From contig OY540812.1 in assembly GCA_961205875.1 (NCBI GenBank), positions 34,357,098 through 34,421,097 on the forward strand: DNA of 64,000 nt, given 5' to 3'. The stretch's first letter is position 1. Every line of letters starts with the position of its first letter. Origin of the DNA: Sialis fuliginosa. Taxonomy: Eukaryota; Arthropoda; Insecta; Megaloptera; Sialidae. Made by a program: the position numbers and the translations under genes. Under the pieces are notes generated by a model that was given only the letters and a program-made list of their open reading frames with translations, was not told the origin of the DNA and did no database searches. Positions 48,740-60,784 of the stretch are shown here, piece by piece.

Positions 48740-49245
48740 TTTTTAGGGTTCCGTAAAAAACTAGAAACCCTTATAGTTTCGTTCTGTCCGTCCGTATGTC
48801 TATATAAATTTTATACCGATTAAGATGAAATTTGGTATACTGACGTAGATTGATAACCCAAAACCAGAAATGATGAGATTTAAAAAAAAAATTTGGGTCC
48901 CCTTCCCATAGACTGAAAAGTATATTCATTTTTTTCACTTATCCTATTAAGTAGGGTGTCTTTAGATAGGTCTCCTAAAATGCAACATCAGTCATTGCTT
49001 TTCAATGTCGTTATCAGAGCGTCAGAGCATCCTCTATTTTCTGAACTATCGATTCAAAAAATCTGAAAAAAATCCAGAATGTAGCTTTTAATAAATACTT
49101 TCAATGAAAATTATAACGAGCACTGTAGTAAATATAGTTTATGAAAAATTTTAAAATAACTTTTTTTTATAAATCGTAGTGAGAATGACTACGGAACCCT
49201 ATCATGTGCCTGCCCAACACGCACTTGGCCATTATTTTAATATTA
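48740..49245 (+). repeat. H-family dispersed repeat, longest copy
   Basis: From AGGGTTCCGTAAAAAAC, through GTTCTGTCCGTCCGTATGTC, to GACTACGGAACCCTATCATG and CAACACGCACTTGGCC. The start and end contain inverted AGGGTTCCGTA and TACGGAACCCT. Confidence 0.65.
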
Positions 49246-49375
49246 AGAAACATGAAAATAAAACATATGTATTTAAGTCTATTTATAAAAGTATGCATTT
49301 TCTGTACTGGTGAATGAAAATAATTGGAAACCTGTTCTATATAAATAAGTTAAGAGTGGATATTTTATTTGTTTG

Positions 49376-49620
49376 CACCTAGATAAGTTTGTGTAGAACG
49401 AAGTTTGTCTGGTTGCGTCGCGCGGCGTATTCCTACGGGACAGATACCAGAGCATCGCGCGATCCGACGGCTAATATTACTCTCCAGACGGAATTCTTTT
49501 GTGTTGTGTCGTGAAAAATTTAAAAGCTCGCGCGCAAAACTTCACCAAACTTCCGCTATTCTGTTTGACGGAATCGTCGCATTGAAACGTGTTTTGTAGC
49601 CTTTATTCAAATTTATATAC
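49376..49620. other. G+C-rich unique patch
   Basis: Clearly richer in CG dinucleotides than its surroundings (GTTGCGTCGCGCGGCGTATT; AGCTCGCGCGCAAAACTTC). A 64-codon frame at 49405-49599 has no recognised motif. It may be a promoter or first exon of another transcript, or an unclassified transposon piece. Confidence 0.3.
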
Positions 49621-49789
49621 ACCGAAGAGACAATTTTTACGTATTTTCTCTGTTCTCTACATTGTTTCTTGTTAATTTTTATTATTACACTACATTTATT
49701 GCGTTTTGTTTGTTAAATGTGTCAAACATTTAGTTTTAGACACGCGAAATGGTAACAAATGTATTTGTGTATAAGATATATCATTACTT

Positions 49790-50453
49790 CACCGTTTCTC
49801 AACCTTTTAGTATTTGCGACCCAATTTTCAATCACAATTCTCATCGCCCAAGGAAGTCACTAATAATTATTAACTTGTTTTTTAATTAATATTGATAAGT
49901 AAGTTAATTATTAAATACATATTGTGCAGTACTGACACAATTCTATTTATAAGTGTATTATATCAGTGTAAATGTAAACGTGTATTTATTTTATTTTTTA
50001 TTATGTCAGAAAGTCAGAATGTATTTTATTGCTTTTCTTTTAGTAAATAAAATACACTTTTTAAGAATATTTTTTCTCAATATGCTCGCACCCCCCAGCG
50101 GCGGATTTACGTTAAGTGCCGCCCTGAGCAAAAAAAAATTGTCGCCACTACCAAGGGAAAATATTTTTGATGTAAGTTTCAGATTTAACATATGAACTGA
50201 AAAGTGATAACTGTTTTTATAAATGATGTAGAAAAATCGGTTTGATAATCGGAGTAATTTTTTGTATTCCTATTTTTTTAGAGTGTATTAAACTAAAAAA
50301 ATGTATTCTCCCAGAATCTGCCGCCCCCCAAAACATTGCCGCCCTGGGCAGTAGCCCATTTTGCCCATGCCTAAATCCGTCGCTGGCGCCCCCCATTTAC
50401 TTTTATCACGCCCCCCTAGGGGAGGGGTGCGTCCCATAAGTTGAGAATCGCTG
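49790..50453 (+). mobile_element. hAT-like element with TTCTCAACCTTTT tip
   Basis: Ends CACCGTTTCTCAACCTTTT and CAGCGATTCTCAACTTATG (rc), an imperfect TIR of the type seen in Charlie-like hAT elements. Target duplications CATTACTT and CATTACAG agree at six of eight bases. It carries another hAT-like element inside (50096-50385) next to C-rich tracts. Confidence 0.78.
50096..50385 (+). mobile_element. hAT-like MITE nested in hAT (CAGCGGCGGATTTACG tip)
   Basis: 290 bp. Ends CAGCGGCGGATTTACG and CAGCGACGGATTTAGG (rc). Target duplications GCACCCCC and GCGCCCCC (seven of eight). It shares AAGTGCCGCCCTGAGCAAAA and ACCAAGGGAAAATAT with 62097-62450. Confidence 0.82.
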
Positions 50454-50527
50454 CATTACAGTGTTAAATATTTCATTTTGGTATTTAAAAATTTTTTTGG
50501 GTTAATCTCAGCGGGTTTTAAATAAGG

Positions 50528-50980
50528 TAGTGGCACCAGTCTTGTCAAGGACCCCAGTAATGGCAAATTTTTAATTAAATGTACTGAATTAGAAATATGT
50601 GTTGATATTTGATTTTGATTAGATATTAATCTATATACATTTAACTGTCTTATCAGCGTGATTTGATGACAATCGACCAATAGGTGGCAACTGCTTTATA
50701 TTGTTTCAATTTTGACGATTCTTTCTGTTACCTATATCTTTTGTGTCGTAGTACTTATCATTTTGTAATCATTAGCATGTTTCCATCACTGCGTGCTGAT
50801 TACTGATTTTACATTTGCCATTACTGAAGAAAAAACATGAACAAAATAAAAGACTATAATTTAAAAAGCAAACTATATTTGGGGATTTTAGTAATTAAAT
50901 TGATTAAATAAAGAGTTACTTGTTTTATTAGTTCATGAGAATTACAAACAACAAGCACATTAATCCAAAAAACTGGTGCC
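50528..50980 (+). mobile_element. O-family MITE, copy 2
   Basis: TAGTGGCACCAGTCTTG at the left and AACTGGTGCC at the right. The body matches 54754-55233 and shows the uninterrupted sequence at the LINE target of copy 1 (CCCCAGTAATGGCAAATTTT). Confidence 0.7.
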
Positions 50981-51028
50981 TTTACCTTATATATTTTAAA
51001 AGAAAAAGTTACAGGTGATTAATTAAAA

Positions 51029-51260
51029 ATATCTGCTATGGGAGCCACGGGACTTTCTTATACGTAATCCTGACAGTGAACAGCGTACGTGGTGATTCTA
51101 TATTTATTAAAACGTATTTCTGACAAACAAATAAAAGATAGAATAAAATGAATGGGACATAAACTATAGATAATATTATAATATTAATGTTGTATTACGA
51201 TATTATTCTCTACATTTATGTATCAAATGAATTTTTTTGAACGTAATAACATTAATCAAA
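51029..51260 (+). repeat. I-family fragment, copy 3
   Basis: ATCTGCTATGGGAGCCACGG to ATGAATTTTTTTGAACGTAA, matching the left half of 37930-38405. The right end is absent. Confidence 0.65.
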
Positions 51261-51617
51261 AACGGATGTTATCTATTTTATTTGATGTATTTTGAAAAGG
51301 AGGTATATAAAAGTCCCACGACACATATTTTTAATATAAAGTGGAGGGTTTTGAAATATGTATGATTTATTTATTTATAGGTGTTATGTATAACACAGTT
51401 AACGTGTGGAATATTGAGTATCCGATATAATAACCATCTTTGTAAATAATATCTCTCATCTACAAACAGTTCTTTCAGTGAAAGATTCAAGATTGAAGTG
51501 TAAAAATATACAGGTGAATCTAAACTAGCGTCTCAAACTATTCTGTAAATCAGTTTAAATAAAAACTATATAAACATGAAAATAAATAAAATTACTCCCA
51601 AAAATAGTTGTACCAAC

Positions 51618-52061
51618 TAGAGGTGGGCGCGGGCCGTGAATTTTCACGGCCGTGACCCGACGTGACGTGAGCGATTTTCAAATATTGGATCGTGAGCGGG
51701 CGTGATCGTGAGTCGAAATAAAACAATCGGGCGTGACCGGGCGTGAGTACATTTTTGTCGTGCGTGAGTCCGTGAGTATATATGTATGTATATTTTGATA
51801 TTTCTTTAATTTCTGATCTCATGCATATATGATAATCTGTTAAATCGAATTTTTATATTAAACATTTTATTTATAATATATTATTCGGGTCACGAGCGTG
51901 ACCCGTCGTGCGTGATCGGGCGTGAGTAAAAAAATAGAATTCGTGAGCGGGCGTGATCGTGAATATTTTTTTGTAACCGTGAGTGAGCGGGCGTGACTAA
52001 AAATTTTTCTCTCGTGAGCGTGCGTGATCGTGAGCAAAAATTAGTCACGCGCCCAGCTCTA
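51618..52061 (+). mobile_element. hAT-like MITE U, intact
   Basis: 444 bp with a perfect 8-bp duplication GTACCAAC (51610-51617 and 52062-52069). Ends TAGAGGTGGGCGCG and TAGAGCTGGGCGCG (rc). The interior is packed with CGTGAGCGGGCGTGATCGTG variants in both halves, giving it a much higher G+C than its surroundings. Confidence 0.9.
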
Positions 52062-52299
52062 GTACCAACACCAACTATCTTAAACATTATTGTGTTATTA
52101 AATACAAGAAAGGTGCTTACGAATTATTGATAAAAAAGGGCCAAGAGAACCTTGTCGTCCTTTATTTAAGGTTATTCGATCATTAATGCAATGTATTGAA
52201 AAAATTATATAATATGTTATTTATGGATAGCTCATATATTTTACAAATTTTTAAAAATAATATTGAAGAACTCGCTGGAAGTACTCTATTTATTGGAAT

Positions 52300-52600
52300 A
52301 GGCATGACGCCAGTAACAAAGAATCACTGAAATTATGATTTTAAATAATGAAAAAAGTTAAAAAGATTCTAAAAAATGTATTTATTTTTATATTAAAAGC
52401 GAGATTAATATGATTTTTGTTAAAATAAAAACGCAAAATACAGCAAACCGCCATGTTTGATAAAACATCAGTCAGATTGGATGACATCACGGCTACGTAA
52501 ACATAATTTTTGTTTTCTTAATATCTGCACTGTTTTTAAATTATTTTGTGGTTTTAAATTATCAATTTGCTGAGTTTTGTGTTACCAAAACTAAAACCGA
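52300..52600 (+). repeat. V-family repeat, copy 2
   Basis: Longer version of 19084-19335, including the segment around GGATGACATCACGGCTACGT. Confidence 0.7.
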
Positions 52601-53452
52601 GAAACATTAGCGATGGAACAAGGATTTATTATAGTTGACAAGGAGTGTTTACATAGACGTGACGGCAAAAATGCGTCATGACACCTGCGAGCGTTTTGGC
52701 GTCAAATTCAAAATTAGTTTTAAAAGGGTCAATTTTTGTGATTAAACCTTTATTTTCTGCAGAAATAAGCATTTTTTTGGAAAAAAGAGACACGTAAGAT
52801 TCTACACAAAAATTCTATACAGAGACGTTTTATTACTGATTATTCGAAACTTCAACCTTTTTAAATACTATAAAAATTATAAAACACATACATTCACGTG
52901 TAGTTTCAGAACCAGGTTTAATCAAAGTAATGAAATCTTTCAGCCGTGGCAGCCATCACAGCTTTACACTTTGTAAAAACGCGTAGTAAATTGTTCCAAA
53001 CAGCCCACGTAATACGAACTTCGGAACCCTTATAGCATACACCCGTGTATGTCTTGACCGAAATATTTTTGCTAAATACTAATTTATAATTTAAATCGAA
53101 CTACTCAAATCGGAGACATTTATGAGACTAGCATTATTTTTGCCAAACTGTAGCTTACCATATCTAATGATTATAAGTTCCGTTTATATACATAATAACG
53201 TTTATATATACGTTTATATATAACTTCCTAACATTGTAAGCACATCTTACAACTCACTTTTCACCCACATCTAATTGTCGTATTGATTTGAAACTTTGTT
53301 TTGTGCAATTCTGGTGACAATACAATAATATGGTACCATCGAGCTTGTATGATGGAGGTGGGAGATGGTCGTAGGGACTTCTTAATGGCTAACAATAAGC
53401 CCAAACGTATTTTTTAAATTTTTTAAGCTAGAATTTATTTTATATGTATTGT
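52601..53452. other. Intron DNA with one shared fragment
   Basis: 52990-53060 (GTTCCAAACAGCCCACGTAA, CGGAACCCTTATAGCATACA) resembles 2760-2835. Nothing else recognised. Confidence 0.35.
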
Positions 53453-53820
53453 TAGATTAGGAAAGACTATGGATACATAACAACCAATGCTAGTCCGTAT
53501 ATGAAACTTTTATCAAAATTTTAGGGCGGCCATCTTTTCTTAAATGTCACTTTCGTCATTTCCATGCATATTATCCCAGAGACGTCAGTTATAATATTAA
53601 TAATATGCAAATATGCTTTAAATTACAATTGAATTTAGTATGTATGAGAATTATAGTTCCAAATAGACGTTTCTCTGTTAATCAATTATCATTTAAATAC
53701 TTTTAAAGAAAACATTTATTATTCATTAATTTTATAATTCATAACAATTGATATTTATTTTAAAATCTGAATGATACGCCAATGACTCTTGGAGCAATTT
53801 GGTAACAACGATAGGTAATG
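53453..53820 (+). repeat. J-family repeat, copy 2
   Basis: Same sequence as 23078-23436 with small deletions. Confidence 0.65.
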
Positions 53821-53850
53821 TGTTATTGTCGTTTATTTTTCCTTGTCTAA

Positions 53851-54212
53851 TGTCCGGTATTATAAAGGAGCTAGCAAAATTTGCTAGCTAGTAATTACTT
53901 TCAAATGGGGTATTAATTCTGTACTAGTATCAATCCATAGATACTAGTACAGAAATAATACCCCATTTCAGCTATGGAATTTAGAGCAGTGACACTTCAA
54001 CTAATTGTAACACAGTTGGCATTTTTCACCGTACAAAATAATTTTCATAACATCACCACTGTTTTAATACCGTTGGTATTTACCTACAACGCGTGCGCGA
54101 AACTTGTCAAAGTCATCAACAAACTCCAAAAGAACTGTCATATAAGTTTGATATCTCATTTGAAAGTGCTTGCTAGCTAGCAAATTTGCTAGCTCCTTTA
54201 TAATACCGGACA
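53851..54212 (+). mobile_element. R-family MITE, copy 3, both ends intact
   Basis: 362 bp. TIRs start TGTCCGGTATTATAAAGGAG and are followed by CTAGCAAATTTGCTAGCTAG-type palindromes. This copy also has an internal hairpin of ~30-bp arms (53903-53968) not present in copy 1. Confidence 0.82.
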
Positions 54213-54647
54213 TAAAATTTTATAAAAAAAGTTACCTAGCAACGAAACCAGGGTCGTACTTATATATTTTTAGATATTAAAAAAAATATTAATCTCTTAT
54301 AGAACCCTTCCTTTACCTCAGATGTCCTATATAATTGGCTAATTTACGAGGTTCTTGTATCACGAAGCCCCCAACTAGCGCCTATTCATAAATAAGTACA
54401 GAAATATAGGTAATTATCAGGCAAAAGAAGCATCTGTTAGACAACAATAAACTTTATTTGAGTAATTGGATTTAAATTGTATTAGGACAGTTATATTCAG
54501 CAAAAAATTAGCTTTCCAATGATCGCGATGTGTAAAAAATAATAGATTGTAGTTTGAACTAAATTAAACGCCATAAAAAGATTCAATGCGTAGTGAAGTC
54601 AAAATATAGATTCTTATTTAAAATAAAGGTTTCCATTAAAAAAATAT
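54213..54647. other. Intron DNA, unassigned
   Basis: Nothing recognised. Confidence 0.3.
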
Positions 54648-54702
54648 TTGCCACGTGGTACGTATAAGAAAGTCCCATGAAACTCATGGCAAATATTTCA
54701 TC
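54648..54702. repeat. I-family end fragment
   Basis: Only ATTTGCCACGTGG, then TACGTATAAGAAAGTCCCAT and GGCAAAT: both outer tips joined with the body deleted. Confidence 0.6.
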
Positions 54703-54753
54703 TCTGTTATGAACCATTTGAAATTAGAAAAAAAATTGCTTAACAATATACGG

Positions 54754-55233
54754 TGCTGCCACCAGTCTTGGATATGACCCCAGTAATGGCTATTCTTTAA
54801 TTAATTGTACTGAATTAGAAATATTAGTTGATATGTGATTACTAATATTAATCTATATACATTTAACTGTTTTACAGCGTGATTTGATGACAATCAGCCA
54901 ATAGGTGTCAAAATGGTGAACATTTTAAAACTAATTATTAGTATAATTTATTTATTAATTATTATATTATCATAGCAACTGCAACATTGTTTCAAAGACG
55001 ATTCTTTCTTTTATATCTTTTGTGTCGTAGTATTACTGGTTTTACTTTATCCATTACTGGAGAAAAAACATAAAGATAATAAAAGGCTATAATTAAAAAA
55101 ATAAACTGTATTTGTGGACTTTGATAATTAAATTGGTTAAATAAGAGTTACTTGTTTTATTAGTAACATGAGAAAAAGAAGCACGTCAATCACAAAAACA
55201 GTAAACCTTGCTCTTATAGCGGCCATAACTGGT
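54754..55233 (+). mobile_element. O-family MITE, copy 3
   Basis: TGCTGCCACCAGTCTTGG to GCGGCCATAACTGGTA. The body matches the other two O copies. Confidence 0.7.
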
Positions 55234-55384
55234 ATATATACCCATGTATATTTTATATAAGAAAGTAAAAAATAAAGCTAATAAGAGTAACATTGGCTAA
55301 AAAATTTTCTGTAAACAGTTTACTTATCGAAATAGAAATTCGTAATGTTTTATTTTAAACACCCCATATTGTATGTATATTTGT

Positions 55385-56190
55385 ATATACCGTATGTTTT
55401 TTTAAAGACTTTCCAGCGAATTATTTCCAAAATAACGAATTTTTAGAGAAAATGTTTCGGACAAAAATTTCATGGTTTCGAGGGGGCTAAATATTGGCAA
55501 TATGGGTTGACCTTGAAAAGGTCACTTTGATGGGTTTTCAGGTTCAAATTTTTTTTTTGAAATTTAAAGCCATATTTTTTGTTACAGATTCGTAATTTAT
55601 GAGGAAAAACAAACCTGAAACATTTTTTCTAAAAATGTCCATTTTTTATGATATGGAGCAAATCAAACAGAAATTTTTGGATTTTCAATAATATTTTACT
55701 CGATAACTATTAATTTAAAAAAATAATCATAAGAGGCAAAAAGTGCTTAGATTTGATGATTCTCAGAGATTTATTTTTTATTTCTAATTAATTTTTTTCT
55801 TAAAAATTTCAAAAAAATTACTTTATAAAAAGTTGCATAAAAAATTATCTGATAATCCTTGCTTTTTAAGTACTTTTTTCCTCTTCTGATTTTTTTTTTA
55901 ATTTATAGTTTTCGAGTAAAAAATTATCGAATATCCAGAAATTTCATGTTTCAGGTAAAGTTGCTTATTTTTTCTCGTAAATTACGAATCTGCAACAAAA
56001 AATATAGATTTAGATTTGAAAAAGAAAAGTTGAACCAGAAAACCCATTAGGGTGACCTTTTCAAGGTCAACCCATATTGTCAGTATTTAGCCCCATCGAA
56101 ACCATGAAAATTGTTCTGAAACATTTTCTCTAAAAATACGTTATTTTGGAAATAATCCGCTGGAAAGTCTTTAAAAAAACATCCGGTATA
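55385..56190. mobile_element. Long hairpin element F, copy 3
   Basis: 806 bp. Tips TATACCGTATG and ACATCCGGTATA, with TTTAAAGACTTTCCAGCG next to both. The arms are inverted over roughly 370 bp. Confidence 0.87.
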
Positions 56191-58587
56191 TATATATAGA
56201 TACATATATAAATTTATACCGAGTATGTTCTTTACGAATGTAATGCTTTTTTGTGTATTTTTCCAATTTATGTTTATGCGACGCATTTTGAATAAATGAG
56301 TAGGTGTTTCTGTTGCCTCACACATTCGAAATCAACAACGAAATATTTACGAAAAAAATACACTGTGACGTTAGGTCTATAAACCTGTATAACCGTCTCT
56401 ATTGCTTACATTTGATATGACGTCCCCAAAAAGGACTCTTGTACTACAGAAAAGAAATTACTATCCTTTTTATGTGGTGTAAGATAAGGAAGATTCACGT
56501 CGATTTTATTTCCCAATGGAAATTCGCGGTTTCATTCGTGGTTATTTAAATCAAATCTTTTTCATTTTTATGTTTATTAGTGTAATGTTTTGCGGTGGTA
56601 ATAAATGAAACACATATGTTATTACTTTACGAACTAAACATTTATTCTTCAATATATAATAACAATATACAATATAATCTGTTGAACGCAGCTCGGACGA
56701 GTCCCGAATGCTTGCATGTACAAAAACAAAAACTCTTATCATTAACATCTATTTTAATTACTATGTACATTAGATTATTAATTTATCTTACATTAGACTT
56801 TATACATATTTACATACATCACAATTAGTAAAAATAAATAATTGCATTTATTTAAGTCTTAGCATTTAAGACAGCACTGAAGCAGTACAGCTTCGACGTT
56901 GAAAATTCAAACCGTGTAAACCGAGACAAAAGTAGCTAAATTTTAAAATTCACAAATATCTGCGCTATAAATTTTGTAATAGAAGTTATAAATCACACAA
57001 ATATTAGTTAGAGTTGTTTACATACATATTTAAAGCTTTTTCTCCCCTATGACAATTTTGGTTAAATTTATAAATATTTTAATATAATATAAAGTATTTT
57101 TTGCACTGGCTATACAAAAATATATTTTAAATATTATTTACGTTATTTATTTCTGCAGATCAATAAATATAGTTTAATATACACTCATCCAAACAATTAA
57201 AGGAACAAGAAATTAAAAAAAATTTTTTTGTGTTTTTTGAAGTGCTGTATCTTTGTGAAAAATGGTCGTATCGAAATAAATAAAAAAGCATTTTAAAGCT
57301 TCAAATTTCTTTTTTGAGATTTTTTAGCATAATTTTTTTTGAGTTACGGTTATCGCGTAATCATAAGAAATAGTGGGACACAAAAATTTTCCATTTTTTT
57401 AAATTTTTTTTAAGGGTCCACGGGGGCTTTAATTTGTTGTTTTTTTTTGTTGGTCTCTCAATTTTTTTTTGCCGAGATATCTGACTTTAAATGAAAAATG
57501 ATTTATTTGTCTTCGATCATCAATATATCAGCAACTAATGATTAAACAGTAAATTTAAGGGCAGTTTTAAAAACTTGAATAAATTTCCTACAAGACCCTT
57601 TCATGACTTTATTAGAAAAAAAAATTTTTTTACCCTCACCATTAGTTTGAAAAAGTACAAAAAAATGACCTTTTATGTTCTTTTAGTAAATCTATCGCTA
57701 CTTTACAAATATTGATGGGAAGATTAATGTTGCCAGGTGATTTTACAGCTTAATGTACCCCCAACAGTCCTGTAAATTTTGAAATTGATCAATCGAACCG
57801 TTTAAAGTTAAGATGTAAGCTATATTTAAAAAAGGTGGAGTCTGTAGGATTACGCCAAGCTGAGATATTAACTATTCAACTTATTTGTTAATTTATCAAT
57901 TTTAATTGACATTTTTAGTGATTTTTGAACATTTTTTTAGGGGGAGAGAGGGCGGAAAAATAAATCTCGCCCAGGGCACCAGACTTGCTAAGGCCGGCTC
58001 TGACTATTAGTGTGTAGAACAACGTGTTAAAATTATAGGCCGATCGGTTGATTAGAATTTCATTTCGTTTTCCCACCAACCAATAAAAAGTGTTTTCGAG
58101 AAAAACGCGTTTAAAGATTTAGTAACAGATTTTACACCAACTTCTTCTATGTGCTATAACTTCGTAAATATTTTGAATTTCGGTCTACAAATTTCACAGT
58201 ATACTCTCAATATATTTTACTTTCATAATATGTACTTAAAAAAAATCGAAAATTTGAAATCATCACAACCGCATTACTGCCTTAAGTTTTATTAAGAAAA
58301 TAGCATATTAAAAAATATATTTATAATTCAGTTATTTTTGCGCTGGAAATCTATTCATTCGGATGTTAAGAAAATTACGTCGACGCGGGAGGATTCGCTA
58401 TTTTTCCACCCAGTTTATTAGATAGCAATTTTTGCACTCGGTAACATTAGTTATAATATGTTCCGGAGCACTGAGAATCCGGAAAACTTACACACATATT
58501 CTTGAGCCCAAAAGCAAGCGATTTGATAAAAAAAATTATTTTCCAAGAAATTTCACGAAACAGAATTTTATCAGATAAATCAACGCT
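56191..58587. other. Intron DNA, mostly unassigned
   Basis: A 'acactcatccaaacaattaaagg' phrase at 57181 looks like a transposon tip, but its partner was not found. 57935-58005 ends CTAAGGCCGGCTCTGA, the reverse of a tip resembling CAGAGCCGGCCTTAG, probably a hAT end. No gene. Confidence 0.35.
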
Positions 58588-59336
58588 ACTATACCTTTTA
58601 CAGTATAAATTCACACTTATGAAACATAATTTCACATTAACGAAAACTGATTTCGCACAAATGAAATATAATTTCACATTAAAGAAAACTGATTTCACAC
58701 AAATGAAAACAAAATTCATATATACGAAAATTAATTTGTAAGTGTGATATTAATTTCAACAAAATAATACACGTTTAAAGGTTTTTTATTCCTTATTATA
58801 TTAACCCTAAGACTCTACACAGGGGTTAACCAAACCCCAAACAATTTAATAAAATCTTCCTGGTGCAATGATGCAGCATAATATCGTTCGACATGGATCA
58901 ATGTCTTCCAAAATACGCATTCAAAATTCTAAAATAATTGGAGAATTGATTGTTAGCGCATGTATGCATTCTGCCCTGGATATGTTGTTTTACTAACGAA
59001 GGAACTCCGCTTAAAAAAACATTGCTAATGTGGTAATTTAAGAGATTTCACAACATCTTGGATATGCAAACCATGCCAAACGATATTATGCTGCATCATT
59101 GCGCCAAGAAGACCTTATTGAAATGTGATATAATTAACAGATACATATATTTAATATTATAAGGAATAAAAAACTTTTAACATTGATTTTACATTGATTT
59201 GTTGATATTAATTTCATTTGTGCGAAATCAGTTTTCGTTAGTGTGAAATTATATTTCATTTGTGTGAAATCTGTTTTCGTTAAGTGAAATTATGTTTGAT
59301 AAGTGTGAATGTATAATGTGTAAAAGGGGTATAGTT
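58588..59336. mobile_element. Fold-back element with tandem ~42-bp subrepeats
   Basis: 749 bp. Tips ACTATACCTTTTACA and ACTATACCCCTTTTACA (rc). Each arm then carries up to three tandem copies of a ~42-bp unit with AATTTCACATTAACGAAAAC and TGATTTCGCACAAATGAAA. The inner parts are also inverted (GATGCAGCATAATATCGTT). Confidence 0.82.
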
Positions 59337-59924
59337 TATAAATTTACAAATACAAAGGTTATTCTTACTAATCCGGCTCTGTGCGCGACAGAAGTATATT
59401 GAAGTGTCACGCTGAAGAAGTATTGCTCACTTGTGTTCCTCCTCTGCAGTACTGGTTCTGTTTAATATTTTATCACCTATTACTATATGCATGAGGCATA
59501 TGGTATGACATATTTTTGTCGCAACTAGATTAACAGGGGAAGTTTTAGATTTCCCTCACAACAATAAAAGATATACACCGCTTTACATGCAAAAAATGTT
59601 ATTTCATTGGTATTATCCTATGTATCATATGTTATTTTTTATTCTTATTTCTTGTTCTTTTTTACTTTCTTCTACATTCATATACAGGTTGTCTCTTTAG
59701 TAGGTTACAGCACGTAGTATGGGGATGTTGGAAATTATAAGATTAGCTTAAATTATATTAGCAAAATATGATTTTAGTTCAATTATTAATTTTATATTCA
59801 TTGAACAAAACAATTACTCCCCTCCCCTCTATTACGGTAACTTTTAGCTCAAAAATTCTGAAGAAATATTAGCAACTAAAATCAATAATATCGTTACAAA
59901 TTTTGGAGAAATTATGCTATAATT
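59337..59924. other. Intron DNA, unassigned
   Basis: AT-rich; no feature recognised. Confidence 0.3.
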
Positions 59925-60510
59925 TTGCTTTGATAAGAGAAGCTTTGTGATCGTTTTAGATTGAGACAAAAAAAATGTTCTCTGATTTCAAAATTTTAAA
60001 TTGATCTTTTCGTTCCGTGTCTGTCTGTCTGTTCGTGTGTTCATCCGTCTGTCCCCTGAATCCCTGTCACACGCATAACTCATGAACCACTAAATCATCA
60101 AAATCGTTTTTCAAGAATCTCAAGAACGACACATGTTACGTGAAAATTTTATAGAATATTTTTTGTAGAGCATTCAATTTCCTATAATATGGGTCTACAA
60201 CGTTTGTTGTAAAATATACCCTTACAAAGATTTATCTCAATTTTTTAATTGAAATTTACTGTGACATAATAAATGTCATTTTGTCGTTTGCATTAATTTA
60301 GATTTAGATTGAAATTGTCAATAAATTAAAAATAAACAAAATAATAATCAGGTGCGTCTTAGGAAAAAAAACTAATATTTTTTAGTAAAATTGTATAATA
60401 AAAATTAAATGGTTTTTATTCAAATTGTTCAATAATATAATTAAAGAATTTAGCACGAGGGAACACTGTGCATTTACTTGGCAGATGTTTTTTTTTTTAT
60501 TTAACATAAA
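59925..60510 (-). repeat. S-family dispersed repeat, copy 3
   Basis: Reverse of 16937-17620, with GTCTGTCTGTCTG (60020), TCTCAAGAACGACACATGTT and TGTGCATTTACTTGGCAGAT. Just downstream 60520-60570 (GGAGGCCCCCGTAAATTTAA, 'ggtctaaatccgcctctg') is a MITE-like end. Confidence 0.65.
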
Positions 60511-60784
60511 TAAAAATGTGGAGGAGGCCCCCGTAAATTTAACGCTAGGGGTTCCAAGAGGTCTAAATCCGCCTCTGCACAAAAGTACGTGTTTCTCTTC
60601 GCTTACACAAGGGTTAAGTAGCGTATTATGAATCCCTCAGATAAGAAAAGAGATATGACTCATAACAGCTACGTAAAATTATTAATAATGGATTGGAAAA
60701 AAAATTATGAGATTTCATATGAAACCCATTTTTTATTGCGTCACATTTTTCATGTTGTTTGATTGTTTATTTTTATGTTTGCAG

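Larger units (their letters stand above)
3940..60784 (+). other. Intron 1 of Fkbp14-like gene (56,845 bp)
   Basis: The intron begins GTTTGT and ends TTTATGTTTGCAG, and splits a serine codon in phase 2. It is inferred from exact joining of two parts of one FKBP domain in one frame. It is very long for an insect gene of this size and consists mainly of the transposon relics listed separately. No conserved internal exon of this gene is missing, because the FKBP domain is complete once joined. Confidence 0.85.

Noticed and set aside
49953..50439. Several open frames of 60-80 codons
   Set aside because: They lie within the two nested hAT-like MITEs and include their TIRs.
58600..58740. Regular repeats that could be taken for a CRISPR array
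   Set aside because: Units are contiguous and diverged with no unique spacers, and the DNA is eukaryotic.
58447..58741. Two overlapping repetitive open frames on opposite strands
   Set aside because: They are translations of the tandem ~42-bp DNA units in a fold-back element. The repeating peptide is a by-product of the DNA repeat.
60759..60784. Upstream ATG in the frame of exon 2
   Set aside because: It lies in the intron before a good acceptor (TTTGCAG). Joining to exon 1 at 60785 restores the FKBP sequence exactly.
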